A stretch of DNA of 64,000 nucleotides. It comes from Archangium sp. (lineage in GTDB: Bacteria; Myxococcota; Myxococcia; Myxococcales; Myxococcaceae). Location: NCBI GenBank assembly GCA_030695565.1, contig JAUYRZ010000098.1, positions 40,690-104,689 on the forward strand, in the 5' to 3' direction. The translations under genes were made by a program, and so were the position numbers. Below the pieces are notes generated by a model. It was not told the origin of the DNA and ran no database searches. It saw nothing but the letters and a program-made list of their open reading frames with translations. Every line of letters begins with the position of its first letter. Positions within the stretch are counted from its first letter, which is position 1. This document shows positions 9,483-19,049 of this stretch, one piece after another.

Positions 9483-10844
9483 CTACCTCAAGCCGAAACG
9501 CTGCTTGATGGTGTCCAGCTCGCGCCGCGCTTCGTCGCGCTGGTCGAGGATGGTGAGCATCTCGCGGTGCAGCTGCTCGTACTGGCGATCGGTGTGACGC
9601 CACTCGTTGGTGGCCGTCTCGAGCTGCGTGGTGAGCTCGGCCACGCGTGAGGTCAGCGATGCGGTCGCTTCGGTGTGGGCCTTCGCCGTGGCGGACAGCT
9701 CCGCGGCATGTGCTGCGACCAGGCTTTCGAGGCGGGCGACCAGCTCGACGTTCTGCGCGTTGGCGCCCGAGAGCTTCTCGTCGGTCTCCTTGCCCTTGCC
9801 CCGCGCCTCCAGCAGCCGCTGCGCGGTGATCTGGTGCTTCTCTTTTTCCTTCGAGAGCTGCTGCTCCAGCTCCGACCTTTTGGCGCGCTCGGCTTCGGCC
9901 TCGACCGCGTGCGCGGCGTTGAGCTGCTCGCGCACCTGCTGGGTGGCGTGCTCCAGCTCGGTGGCCCGGGCGCGCGCGGCGTTGCGATCGTTCTCCACCT
10001 TGCCGAGCTCGATGTTGAGCTCGTCGCGCCGGCCCTTGAGGCCAGACACTTCCATCTCCAGCTGCGCGATGCGTGAGGTGGCCTCGAACAGCCGCTTCTG
10101 CTCGTCGCTCGAGCCCTGCTCCAACGACTTGAGCTGCTCCTCCATCGCCTGGGTGCGCGCGCGTTCGGTGGTCAGCTCGGTCTCGACCTGGCTCAGCTGC
10201 CCTGCCAGCTGCTCGAGCTGCGCGTGCTCTTCGTCACCGGCCGTGCGGCTGCTGGCCAAGGACTGCTCCAGCTCCTGGCTGCGCGCTTCCCACGCCTGCA
10301 AGCGGGTCAGCAGATCCGCCCCGCGTGCCTGCTCGACGATCAGCTGCTGGCGCGTGTTGGAGAGCTCGTGCTCCAGCTCGCCGCTCTTCTTCGCGGCCGC
10401 CGGGTTGGTGAGCTCACCTTCGAGCACCTTCACCCGCTCCTTGAGCAGCTTGCGCTCGGTCTCCAGGCCTTGAAGCTCGTCCTGCAGGCCTTTGACGCGA
10501 TCCCCCATCAGGTTGAGGTCTTCGCCGCTCGAGCCGACGCTGGTCTTCTCGTCGCGCGGGCGCACCGCGTCGCTGCCGTCGGGGGTGCGGTGGAGCGAGA
10601 CGGTCTTGCTGGTGAACTCCGAGCGCAGGGTGTTCGGGGGCAGCGTGGTGCTCCCCAGGTCCATCAGCTCGTCGCTCAACTGCCGGCGCTGGCGGCGCTC
10701 TTCTTCGAGCGAGACCTCGGCCACGGCGAGCTTCTCTTGAAGGCGCGCCACCTCGGCCTGGGCGGCCTTGAGCTCTTCCGCTGCACGTTGCAGCAGCTCG
10801 AGCAGGTGCTTCGCATCGGGGTGCGGCGCCATGGGGCCAGACAT
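9483..10844 (-). CDS. Long coiled-coil protein (hypothetical)
   Basis: A 453-residue protein that is almost wholly coiled coil. Heptads with Leu/Ala at a and d and Glu/Gln/Arg elsewhere run from residue 10 to the end, with a break around residues 80-115. There is no signal peptide, membrane segment or ATPase motif, so it is not a complete SMC protein. It may be a cytoskeletal or scaffold protein of the kind common in myxobacteria. ATG at 10844 is used; Met5 is an alternative. It is divergent from the small MYXO-CTERM protein at 10875, with only 30 bases between the starts. Confidence 0.75.
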   Translation of the reverse strand: MSGPMAPHPDAKHLLELLQRAAEELKAAQAEVARLQEKLAVAEVSLEEERRQRRQLSDELMDLGSTTLPPNTLRSEFTSKTVSLHRTPDGSDAVRPRDEKTSVGSSGEDLNLMGDRVKGLQDELQGLETERKLLKERVKVLEGELTNPAAAKKSGELEHELSNTRQQLIVEQARGADLLTRLQAWEARSQELEQSLASSRTAGDEEHAQLEQLAGQLSQVETELTTERARTQAMEEQLKSLEQGSSDEQKRLFEATSRIAQLEMEVSGLKGRRDELNIELGKVENDRNAARARATELEHATQQVREQLNAAHAVEAEAERAKRSELEQQLSKEKEKHQITAQRLLEARGKGKETDEKLSGANAQNVELVARLESLVAAHAAELSATAKAHTEATASLTSRVAELTTQLETATNEWRHTDRQYEQLHREMLTILDQRDEARRELDTIKQRFGLR

Positions 10845-10874
10845 TTACACCAGAACCCCCAATTCCCCTCGGGG

Positions 10875-11225
10875 ATGCTACCTCTGTCGCCCGTGAGGCT
10901 CGTGTGTCTGCTCCTGCTGGTCGCGAGCCCGGTGCTCGCCCAGGCTGATTTGCCCGATGCCGGGCTGCCCGACGCGTCGGTCGGGGGCACGGGCGCCGAG
11001 CGGGCGTCGGAAGAAGAAGAAGACGCCACCTCCAACCCCTGCCTCTCGGAGAAGGATTGTGATCGCGGCTTTGCCTGCGTGAACAACAAGTGCACCTGGC
11101 GGCGCTACCGCGAAGCCACCTTCGATGGCTGCGGCGCACAGAGCGTCACGGGGCTGTCCGTCTTCGCAGCGCTCTTGCTGCTGCGAAGGCGGGGGCCTTA
11201 CTTCTTGGCGAAGTTCACGAAGTAG
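10875..11225 (+). CDS. Small secreted protein with MYXO-CTERM sorting tail
   Basis: A 116-residue protein with a signal peptide (MLPLSPVRLVCLLLLVASPV, then LAQA), an acidic middle (EEEED), a disulfide-type segment (NPCLSEKDCDRGFACVNNKC), and a C-terminal Cys-Gly plus hydrophobic helix and Arg-Arg-Arg (GCGAQSVTGLSVFAALLLLR). The tail matches the MYXO-CTERM signal, which directs anchoring and processing at the myxobacterial cell surface. The end runs 28 bases into the convergent ATPase gene. The start ATG follows GGGG closely. Function unknown. Confidence 0.7.
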   Translation: MLPLSPVRLVCLLLLVASPVLAQADLPDAGLPDASVGGTGAERASEEEEDATSNPCLSEKDCDRGFACVNNKCTWRRYREATFDGCGAQSVTGLSVFAALLLLRRRGPYFLAKFTK

Positions 11226-12736
11226 TTCTTCGCCGCGGCGTCGAGCAGCTCGGGCGTGAGCGCCGGCGTCTCACCGCGGTAGTGCGCGATGTCGATCACC
11301 TGCCCCAACAAGTCACGCGGCTGACAGGCCGCGAAGGGGCGCTTGGTGGGCCGGTAGTGCGTGTCGACCAGCCACTCCACCGCGTCGCCGTCGTAGGGAA
11401 CGCGCTGCTTGTTACAGACGGTCGCCCAGATGTCGTGAAACTGCTGCTCATCGGGCGGCTGCACCGCGAGCTTGTAGCGAACGCGGCGCAAGAACGCGTC
11501 GTCGACGAGGTCTGCGGGATCGAGGTTGGTGGAGAACGCCACGAACACGTCGAAGGGGATCTGCAGCTTCTTGCCCGTGTGCAGGGTGAGGAAGTCGATC
11601 TCGCTCTCCAGCGGGACGATCCACCGGTTGAGCAGATCTTTCGGGCTCACGCGCTGGCGGCCGAAGTCGTCGATCAACAACATGCCGTTGGTGGCCTTCA
11701 GCTGAAACGGCGCCTCGTAGAACTTCACGTCGGGCGAGTAGATGAGGTCGAGCGTCTGGAGCGTCAGCTCACCACCGACCACCACCAGCGGCCTGCGCAC
11801 GCGCACCCAGCGTTGATCGTTGGCGGGCGCGTTGGGATCTTCGGGCATCGGCACGTGCAGGTTGTTGTCGAAGACGCGAATGATGAAGTCGTCGACCAAC
11901 AACGCGTGCGGAACCCAGATGTCGCCTTCGTAACAACTGACCAGCGCCTGGCAGAGCGCGGTCTTGCCGTTGCCCGGAGGGCCGTAGAAGAAGATGGCCT
12001 TGCCCGAGTTCATCGCGGGACCCAGGCCGTCGAAGATGGAGTCCTTCACCACGAGCTGGGTGCCGAACTTCTCCTTCATGCGCTCTTTGTTGATGCGCAT
12101 GCCGCGCACCGTTTGAGCGGCGACCGCTTCGAACCAGTCTTCCAGGCGCACGGGCGCCGGGCCGTTGTAGCGGTTGCGATCGAGGATCTGCCGGAGCACG
12201 TCGGTGGCGAACGTGGTCAGCGTGTAGATCATCGACGACTTGCCGACGCCCAGGCCCGCGCCGCCCTTCAAGTCGACGAACTTCTGCTTGCGCAGACCTT
12301 CGATGATCTCGTCGACGATGAGCTGGGGCAGCTTGATGCGATTGCAGATGTCGGCGCCGCGCAGCTCACCGGCGAAGAAGAGGGCCTTGAGCACCAGCTC
12401 TTCACCCATCGTCTGGGAGATACCGGCTTCCTGCAGCGAACGCGGCTGCGGCGGGAAGAAGCGGGCCTGCGATGCGGGCCTGCCACCACCCGGAGCCGGG
12501 GGACGGGAAGGTTGGCTCATCGGCGGCCGGGAGCCCGCCATCGGCCGGCTGGGCAGGGCGCCCGAAGCCGACGGAGGCCGGGTACCCGCGGGACCACCAA
12601 AACCAGAAGAGACCTGGCCGGTGCCGCGACGTTGGGGAATGCCGGTGGTCACGGGCATCGACGGCCGGGGCCCTGCGGGGCGAATCTCTTCGTCCTCATC
12701 TGGAGGCGACCCGACGTGCGTATTTTCCTTCACCAT
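11198..12736 (-). CDS. AAA+ family ATPase with proline-rich N-terminus
   Basis: A 512-residue protein. The first 105 residues are a low-complexity Pro/Gly/Ser/Arg region. A helical, winged-helix-like segment follows (about 110-190). The AAA+ core has Walker A GPPGNGKT, Walker B GMLLIDDFG, a sensor-like AFSTNLDP and an arginine-rich DDAFLRRVRYKL. It is a cytoplasmic ATPase; the family is conserved in myxobacteria, but the remodelled substrate is unknown. The start is set at ATG 12736, which opens MVKENTHVG; a much longer open frame upstream is rejected because it runs through the oppositely oriented gene at 12818. Confidence 0.85.
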   Translation of the reverse strand: MVKENTHVGSPPDEDEEIRPAGPRPSMPVTTGIPQRRGTGQVSSGFGGPAGTRPPSASGALPSRPMAGSRPPMSQPSRPPAPGGGRPASQARFFPPQPRSLQEAGISQTMGEELVLKALFFAGELRGADICNRIKLPQLIVDEIIEGLRKQKFVDLKGGAGLGVGKSSMIYTLTTFATDVLRQILDRNRYNGPAPVRLEDWFEAVAAQTVRGMRINKERMKEKFGTQLVVKDSIFDGLGPAMNSGKAIFFYGPPGNGKTALCQALVSCYEGDIWVPHALLVDDFIIRVFDNNLHVPMPEDPNAPANDQRWVRVRRPLVVVGGELTLQTLDLIYSPDVKFYEAPFQLKATNGMLLIDDFGRQRVSPKDLLNRWIVPLESEIDFLTLHTGKKLQIPFDVFVAFSTNLDPADLVDDAFLRRVRYKLAVQPPDEQQFHDIWATVCNKQRVPYDGDAVEWLVDTHYRPTKRPFAACQPRDLLGQVIDIAHYRGETPALTPELLDAAAKNYFVNFAKK

Positions 12737-12817
12737 GGCCGCGGAGCGTAGCCGCTTTGTCCCAGGCCGGGGTGTCTGGACATTCCCCGCCCGACCGGCG
12801 TGGGCGATAGTGGCGGG

Positions 12818-13441
12818 GTGCTGTCGTTCGTCGTGTTCATCGCCCTCGCCCAACCCCTGCCCTCGGCGCTCTACCGCGCCTCGCAAGAGGCCTCGGCCCT
12901 GGTGGAGCTCGAGCTGCCGTTGATCACCACCGAACGAAGGGACCTGCGCTGGCAGCGGGCCATCAAGCAGCCCAAGGTGAAGGCGATGCTCGCCTCCCGC
13001 GCGCCGATGGATGCGCCCGAGTCGGTGGAGCTGGCGCCTTTCGAGGTGATGCGCAGTTGTCTGCGGAAGACGGATCACCGGCTGACGGTGAAGGTGCTCG
13101 TGTTCATGACGGGCACTCCGCTCGAGCCGACGTGGTTGCCGCAGATGAGCTTCGGGTTGGGGCTGGAGACCACGCCTGGCTACGAGCAGCTCAAGTCGGC
13201 CCTGGTGGAGTCGTTCGACTGGGTGGAAGAGCGCATGCGAGCGGTCGGCGCGCAGCAGCTCTGGCAGCCTCAGCGAAGAGCACTCGCGTCTGACAACGGG
13301 TACCTGCGGCACCTCGCCGCGGAGTTCTTGATTGCGCATGGCGCGGCCGACGTGGTCGATGAAGTCTGGGGCGCGCCGGGGAGCGAGACGCGAACGAAGA
13401 ATGAAGCGACGGCCCGGGTCGCTCCGGATTGCAAAGGGTGA
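12818..13441 (+). CDS. Secreted protein, hypothetical
   Basis: A 207-residue protein beginning at GTG 12818 with a hydrophobic signal peptide (MLSFVVFIALAQPLPSA). GTG 12800 is an alternative that adds six residues before it. The mature part has no domain I recognise; it contains single cysteines and an Arg-rich C-terminus. The stop is 4 bases before the proposed TTG start of the next lipoprotein gene, and the sequence across this junction (AAAGGGTGAG) could serve as its ribosome binding site, so the pair may be coupled. Confidence 0.6.
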   Translation: MLSFVVFIALAQPLPSALYRASQEASALVELELPLITTERRDLRWQRAIKQPKVKAMLASRAPMDAPESVELAPFEVMRSCLRKTDHRLTVKVLVFMTGTPLEPTWLPQMSFGLGLETTPGYEQLKSALVESFDWVEERMRAVGAQQLWQPQRRALASDNGYLRHLAAEFLIAHGAADVVDEVWGAPGSETRTKNEATARVAPDCKG

Positions 13442-13445
13442 GCAA

Positions 13446-14606
13446 TTGAAAACCAAGATCTCCCTCTCTCTGCGACGAAACGGGGTGAGGGGCCTCACGG
13501 CACTGGTGCTCGCGCTGGCCGCCTGTGGTCCCCTGACGCCCCCAAAGACAGACGCAGGCGCACTCACCACCGGAGGAGGCACCGCGACGGGAGGAGGCAC
13601 CGCAACGGGAGGAGGCACGGCGACGGGAGGAGGCACCGCGACCGGAGGAGGAACGACCGACCCGCTCCCGAACTACGGCACCGCGCTCGGAGCCGCCAAC
13701 GCCTGGACACTCACCGACCAATTCCCCCCCGGCCAACGCCCCTACTACTACAACGCCATCCGAGGCCGAGACGCCACGCACCTCTGGGTCACCGGCCCCT
13801 TCGGCGACGTCTGGTTCTTCAACGGCACCACCACCTGGACGCTCGTCTACGACGACTCCGTCGGCAGTCTGGTGCTCGAAGATCTCGCCGTGAGCTCGGC
13901 CGGAGTGGTCGCCGTCGCGGGGCCCGAGCGCCTGCTCACCTGCGCGTCCAACTGCGATCAAGCGATGAGCTTCGACGGCCCGCCCCGCCCGAACAAACAC
14001 ATGAAGGGCCTGTGCACCCGCGGCACCTCGATCTTCGCCGTGGGCAGGGACTCCATGCTCTCGAAAGGCGTGCTCTACGAGTTCTCAAACAATGCGTGGA
14101 CTGAGCTCACCCTCACCTCACCGCCTCCGAGCCTCGAGTCCTGCCATGTGTTGAGTGACGGCACGCTGCTGCTGGGTGGCAGTTCGCTCTGGCACCGCGA
14201 TGGCACCGGCGCGCTCACGGAAGAAGTGGTGCAGCCCGCGTTCGCGTTGGCGCCGCTGGTGTGGACCCGGTTCGTCGAGAGTGACGACCGCGTCTTCGCG
14301 ATGGGCACCTTCTCGCGCATTGCCCAGCGGCGCCCCAATGCGACGTGGAAAGCGGTCTACGAACCGGCCAACGGCGGCAGCGGTTTCTTCGACGCGTGGC
14401 CGCTCGGGAATCAGGAGATTCTTTTTGCCGGAGGCCCACCGAGCACTCGCGTGGTGCTGACTGGAACGACGTTCACCCGCCTGCCGGATCCGATCGACTT
14501 CATTGCGAACGGCGTGTGGGCGGCCGATGCGAACACGCACTGGTTGGGTGGCTCTCGGCAGATCAACACGAGCTCTTCGGCGTTCGTGATCAAGGCGACT
14601 CGCTGA
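13446..14606 (+). CDS. Lipoprotein with TATGGG linker and beta-propeller-like body
   Basis: A protein of about 386 residues. The signal peptide ends in the lipobox LAAC. A repeated Thr-Gly-Gly-Gly-Thr-Ala linker follows, then a body with Trp-rich repeat segments (DATHLWVTGPFGDVWFFNG, THWLGGSRQINT) like propeller blades. The start is uncertain. TTG 13446 has a fair ribosome site (AAAGGGTGAG), but the signal-coding region overlaps a REP-like repeat. GTG 13485 gives a tidy short signal (MRGLTALVLALAAC) and is a good alternative. It is probably anchored at the cell surface; function unknown. Confidence 0.75.
   Translation: MKTKISLSLRRNGVRGLTALVLALAACGPLTPPKTDAGALTTGGGTATGGGTATGGGTATGGGTATGGGTTDPLPNYGTALGAANAWTLTDQFPPGQRPYYYNAIRGRDATHLWVTGPFGDVWFFNGTTTWTLVYDDSVGSLVLEDLAVSSAGVVAVAGPERLLTCASNCDQAMSFDGPPRPNKHMKGLCTRGTSIFAVGRDSMLSKGVLYEFSNNAWTELTLTSPPPSLESCHVLSDGTLLLGGSSLWHRDGTGALTEEVVQPAFALAPLVWTRFVESDDRVFAMGTFSRIAQRRPNATWKAVYEPANGGSGFFDAWPLGNQEILFAGGPPSTRVVLTGTTFTRLPDPIDFIANGVWAADANTHWLGGSRQINTSSSAFVIKATR
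13461..13495. repeat. REP-like repeat overlapping a signal-peptide coding region
   Basis: TCCCTCTCTCTGCGACG followed by CGGGGTGAGGGGCCTC: a diverged family copy. If translation starts at TTG 13446 it is translated into the lipoprotein signal. Confidence 0.55.
13564..13656 (+). repeat. 18-bp tandem repeat encoding TATGGG linker
   Basis: About five units of ACCGGAGGAGGCACCGCG-type sequence encode Thr-Gly-Gly-Gly-Thr-Ala. Perfect-frame short repeats of this kind are prone to slip and change copy number in multiples of six codons. Confidence 0.7.
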
Positions 14607-15230
14607 TCAGCTCTGGCCGGTCGCCTTCTGCGACTTCTCGTGCGCGTGCACCCAGCCGTCGTAGTGCCGCACGGCCGACTCACCCACCTGCTGAATGTGC
14701 TGATTGTTGAGGTACGCCGAGATGGGCGCCGCCACGAGCGGCATCGCGCGTGAGAGCACCTTGAGTCCACCCTTGGCCAGCAGGATGGACGCGACGGTGC
14801 CGACCACCTTGGGGCCCGAACGCTGCAGTGGACCAATGCCGTTCGAATAGCCGAGCAGGTCGATCAGCTCCTGCCGTTCACGCTCGCTCTTGAGCGACAG
14901 CTTGAAGACGGTCGCCACCTCGGTGAGCAACGAGAGCTGCAGGTACACCATGCCGATGAGATCGATCGGCACGGTCACCGCGCCGAACACGCCGGTCATA
15001 CCGCCCACCATCGACGCGAGGCTCTTCTTCGAATCGATCAACCGCTGGCTGAGCTCGCGAGGCCCCGCGGTCGGGTAGCGCTGATGGAGCTCATCCACCT
15101 TCACCCGCGCCCGCACGGCTTCTTTCTCGATCAGGTCGGACAGCTGGGTATTGCCCAGCCTCTTGAGATTGCCTGGGCTGAGTTGACGAACGGCCTTCAT
15201 CTGCTCGAGCAGTGGATCGAAGAAGCCCAT
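14607..15230 (-). CDS. EcsC-like membrane-associated protein
   Basis: A 207-residue protein starting at MGFFDPLLEQ. The middle has two amphipathic/hydrophobic helices (SMVGGMTGVFGAVTVPIDL and MVYLQLSLLTEVATV) with Asp and Gln in the positions seen in EcsC-family proteins, then a Lys/Glu-rich turn and a Gly-rich segment. It is likely peripheral to the inner membrane. The stop is directly back-to-back with the stop of the upstream lipoprotein gene. The longer frame that opens at 15368 is rejected because it overlaps the divergent protease gene. Function in myxobacteria is unknown. Confidence 0.65.
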   Translation of the reverse strand: MGFFDPLLEQMKAVRQLSPGNLKRLGNTQLSDLIEKEAVRARVKVDELHQRYPTAGPRELSQRLIDSKKSLASMVGGMTGVFGAVTVPIDLIGMVYLQLSLLTEVATVFKLSLKSERERQELIDLLGYSNGIGPLQRSGPKVVGTVASILLAKGGLKVLSRAMPLVAAPISAYLNNQHIQQVGESAVRHYDGWVHAHEKSQKATGQS

Positions 15231-15308
15231 GGGTTGAGTATGTCGCGAGCGAGGCGAAAAGTTCCATCGGGGCGCCTCACCCCAGATGGGGAGGTGTAGC
15301 GTGCGGCT

Positions 15309-18289
15309 GTGCGCTCGCTCCGATGGTGGGTGTTGACCTGCATCTTTCAAGGCTGTGTGAGCAGCCATGAAGTCGGTGGTTCCGTGGAAGGCTACGACCC
15401 GGCGCAGGGGCCACTGTCGGTCTCGCTCAACGGCGGCGAGCCTCTGAACCTGACCGCCGATGGGCCCTTCACGTTTCCTGTGAAGGTCCAGGCGAAGCGC
15501 CCATTCGCAGTCACGTTCGCCGCCACACCGCTCGAGCAGGCCTGCACGCTGGAGGGCGCGGAAGGCATCATCGAGGCCTCCGCGGTCGATTCGACCCGCG
15601 TGCGCTGCATCACGCGCAGCTACTCCCTCGGAGGATCCGCGCAGGGCCTCGACCTGACGGGCTCGCCCTGAACGAGCGCTTCAGCGCGCAGCGCGCCACC
15701 GTCGCGGCAGACGCCGGCGCCTTCAGCTTCCCCAACCCCGTGCCCTTCGGCCAGGCGTACGCGGTGTCGCTCGACACGATGCCGGTGGGTCGGGAGTGCA
15801 GCCTCGCCGCGGCCACAGGCGTGGTGGCCGGCCCCGTCACGAGCCTCGCGGTGACCTGTGCGCCGCGGCGGGTGGTGCTCGGCCTCGACCTCGCCGGAGT
15901 CGACGCCGATGGCCTCGCCCTCGAGGAGACCCGCAGCGGTCAGGTACTCACCCTCGCGTCCGGTGCTTCGACGGCCGAATTTCCTGCGCCCCTCGCATGG
16001 GAGTCCACCTACGACGTGCGCGTCACCACGGCTCCGCTCGGGCGGGCGTGCGCGGTCGACGGCGGCGTGGGCGTCGTGCTGGGCACCACGACGCGCCCCC
16101 AGGTGGCCTGTACTCGCCAACGCTTCACCGTCGGCGGCAGCGTGTCTGGCCTGGATGGAGGTGGCCTCGTGCTCTTCGAGGCGGCCACGCAGCAACAGAC
16201 CGCTCCCGCGTCAGGCGCCACGGGCTTCCAGTTTCCAGCCCCCATCGAGTGGGACACGGCGATCTCGGTGGGCATCACCGGACAGCCGACGATGCAGTTC
16301 TGCACACTCGACGGTGGCGCGCGCCTGGTGCGTTCGAACATCACCGACCTCGACATCGCCTGCCGCCGCGGCGCCCCGGTGTCGGGCCTGGTTCGCAACC
16401 TGCGGGGCACGGGCCTGCTGCTGGCCGAACGCGGCACCAACCAGACGGTGTCGATCTCACCCGATGGTGGCGTGGTGGGCTTCCAGTTTCCCTTCGTCGT
16501 GCCCGAAGGAGACCTGCTCGAGCTCGTGGTGACCACGCAGCCTGCGGGCCAGACCTGCCGGGTCGAGGCCCCTTCGGCTCCCGTCGCCGGCCCGGTGGGG
16601 AGCGTGCTGCTCACCTGCGGGCCATCGACGAACGACCTGGTCATCAACGAAGTGGGCAGCGTGGCGGCGGCGACCGCGCCGCTCTGGGTCGAGCTCTACA
16701 ACGGCACCCCGGCGCCCATCGCCCTGGGTGACTACGCGCTGCGCTCCGCGAGCCGGGTCGTCGCGGATGGCGGGGCGGGGCCCCTGGTCGACTTCAATCT
16801 CCCCGATGCGTCGATTCCATCGGGCTCGTACCTGGTCGTCTCGGGCAAGCCCTTCGCCGATTTGTACGACGCCCCGCAGCAGCGCTTCCTCGAACAGGCA
16901 GGCCTGACACCCGTGCCGGGCGCGAACCTCGAGCTGCGCGCCCGTGACGCAGGCGTCGACGCGCTGGTCTTCGACGGAGGCCCGCTCACGGGCCCGATGG
17001 ACTTCGGGCGAAGCCTCGCCCGGGTGCAGGCGCCCGACAGCGACACTGCCAACGACTTCGCGGCCTGCGACTTCCCCACGCCTGCCGGGCTCAACGACGT
17101 GTGCAACTCACCCGACGTCGACCTGGACGGGCTGCCCGACGTCGCTGAGGTTTCGGGGGGCACCTGGAACGAGCAGCCCCTCTTCGATTGGGGCGCACGC
17201 ACCGGTCAACGAGATCTCTTCGTCGAGCTCGACTGGCTCGACCCCACTGGGTACAGCGGCGCTTTCGACCCCGGTGTGCTCCCGCGTCGCGAGGCGCTCG
17301 AGCGAATCGAGCAGGTCTATCGGGCTCACGGCCTCCACGTGCACTTCGACAGCGGAGCGCTCTTTCACCCAGCAGCGGGTCTGAGCCCTTCAGACTTCGA
17401 CCTGGGCGGCGGCAACCAGGCGCCCTGGGCCTGCACCATCACCTTGAGCAACGTGCCGGGCGCGACGTCTCTCTATCGGGTCAAGGCGGCCCACAACGAT
17501 CTGCGACGGCGCCTCTCGTTTCACTACGCGCTCTTCGCCGGCGCGCTGGCTGACGTGACGTGCGCCAACGCAGGCCAGGGCGGCAGCGGCAACGCCGAGC
17601 TGGGGGGCAACGATCTGGTGGTCGCGCTGGGCAGGCTCAACCTCACCCTCACCCCGCAGCAGAACCTCAACCGCACCATCAACTTCCAGTCCTCCACCCT
17701 GATGCACGAGCTGGGGCACAACCTCGGCTTGCGTCACGGAGGCTTCGAAGACGCAAACTACAAGCCGAACTACCTCTCCATCATGAACTACTACTACCAG
17801 TTCGATGGTTTGCCGGTGCTGGGCATGAACGAGGGTGACCGCTACTTCCGCGAGTACGTGCTCTACGGCGCCTGCAGTGGCGCCCCGGGCATCACCTCGA
17901 GTGCCGGGCTCAACCGGAACCGCTTCAGTGCGCCTTCGCTCTTCGCGCTCGACTACTCCGACGGCAGCAGCGTCGCGCTCGACGAGACGTCACTGGTCGA
18001 GGCCAACGGCTTTGGCCGCCCCGGCTCAGGCCCGGTGGACTTCAACTGGAACACGGTCATCGATGCCGCGCCGGTGTCGGCGAACCTGAACGCGCTCAAC
18101 ACGATTCCCCGGGCGTGCCCGCGCGTGTCGCCTGGGAACGAGGTGCTCCTCGACCACGATGACTGGGCTGCGCTGAGCCTGCCGTTCTCGCGGACCCAGC
18201 GAGGCTCGAGCGGAAAGATGCGGGCGCCGCTGAAGGACTTTTTCGACGACCACCAACCGATCGCCGAAGAGACCCCGCTGCCTCAGTAA
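15309..18289 (+). pseudogene. Metzincin-type metalloprotease lipoprotein with lamin-tail domain, one frameshift
   Basis: The gene opens at GTG 15309 with a lipoprotein signal (MRSLRWWVLTCIFQGC) and reads through repeats of about 85 residues (GGSVEGYDPAQ..., each ending in a Val-Arg/Thr-Cys). At about 15660 a stop interrupts the second repeat. Restoring one C (GGCTC to GGCCTC) joins it exactly to the long downstream frame. That part holds more repeats, a lamin-tail-like domain (NDLVINEVGS ... WVELYNGT), then a zinc protease with HELGHNLGLRH and the Met-turn SIMNYYYQ. About 992 residues if repaired. Either a sequencing error, a recent pseudogene, or phase variation. It would be a surface or secreted protease. 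Confidence 0.8.
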
Positions 18290-18702
18290 CCGTGTTCAGC
18301 GACGTAGAGGTCGACGAGCGCGCCCTCTTCGAACCAGAACTGCGACTGCTCGTGCTTGAACCACTTCGACTCGGGCCGCACGTTGCGCACCTCGACCAGC
18401 ACCCGGTTGGTCGCCGTATCCACGATGGTCGCGCGGGCCTGGCAGGCCGAGGTGGGCTCGTCACCGAAGCCGCCTTCGAGGCAGACCTCGTCGCCGGTGG
18501 CGAGCTTTCGCACGTACACCTCGCCCAGGTACTTCGCCTCGGCACACTGCGCCGCCGGAGCGCCGCCCGCCTTGAACTTCGCGCAGCGCAGCACCTCGGG
18601 CGTCTTGTACGTCGCCGCGCGCCCCGACCAATCAGCCGCGCCGCGATCACGCGTCGCAATGCAACCGGAGAGCACCACACCCAACACGACCGCGACCCTC
18701 AT
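18283..18702 (-). CDS. Lipoprotein, hypothetical
   Basis: A 139-residue protein with a short signal and lipobox (MRVAVVLGVVLSGC). The mature part has four cysteines (RCAKF, QCAEAKY, VCLEGG, ACQAR), likely two disulfides, and a beta-rich C-terminus with a Trp/Phe-rich stretch (SKWFKHEQSQFWF). No known domain. The start overlaps the stop of the upstream PilZ gene by 4 bases (ATGA), so both belong to one minus-strand operon. The 3' end overlaps the convergent protease gene by 7 bases. Confidence 0.75.
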   Translation of the reverse strand: MRVAVVLGVVLSGCIATRDRGAADWSGRAATYKTPEVLRCAKFKAGGAPAAQCAEAKYLGEVYVRKLATGDEVCLEGGFGDEPTSACQARATIVDTATNRVLVEVRNVRPESKWFKHEQSQFWFEEGALVDLYVAEHGY

Positions 18703-19025
18703 GCGCCCTCCGCCAGTTCTTTCGCAAAGCTCTCGATCTGCTCGGCGTCTTGCCGGGAGATGTCGAGAAACTGAATTCCCATTCCGTAGCCGCGCTTGTC
18801 GGGCACGTTGACGACCTCGCCGTCACATCGAATCGACTTCGTCTCGCCCGGCAGCGTGAACGCGAGCTGCACCCGCGCGCCCACCGAGTGCGGAATCGCG
18901 CGATCGAAATAGAGACCACCACTCGAGATGTCGCGGGTCGAGTGCAGCGAGAACCCGTGCGCGTCACGCACCTCGACGGCAATCACGACGTTGGCGCGGA
19001 AGTTCTGGCGGCGTTCGAAAGACAT
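18699..19025 (-). CDS. PilZ domain protein
   Basis: A 108-residue single-domain protein. It has the c-di-GMP-binding signature of PilZ domains: an N-terminal ERRQNFR (RxxxR-type) and DISSGGLYF ((D/N)xSxxG), followed by the beta-barrel strands and a closing GIQFLDIS. It should bind cyclic di-GMP in the cytoplasm. The next minus-strand gene is a lipoprotein that overlaps its stop, and a second PilZ gene lies 24 bases upstream, so three genes form a probable operon. Confidence 0.88.
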   Translation of the reverse strand: MSFERRQNFRANVVIAVEVRDAHGFSLHSTRDISSGGLYFDRAIPHSVGARVQLAFTLPGETKSIRCDGEVVNVPDKRGYGMGIQFLDISRQDAEQIESFAKELAEGA

Positions 19026-19049
19026 GGCGCGGTGACAGTACCCGAAGGC

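Noticed and set aside
12737..13636. N-terminal extension of the AAA+ ATPase frame, Pro/Ala/Val-rich
   Set aside because: It is antisense to two plus-strand genes and its start reads through the TATGGG repeat region in reverse.
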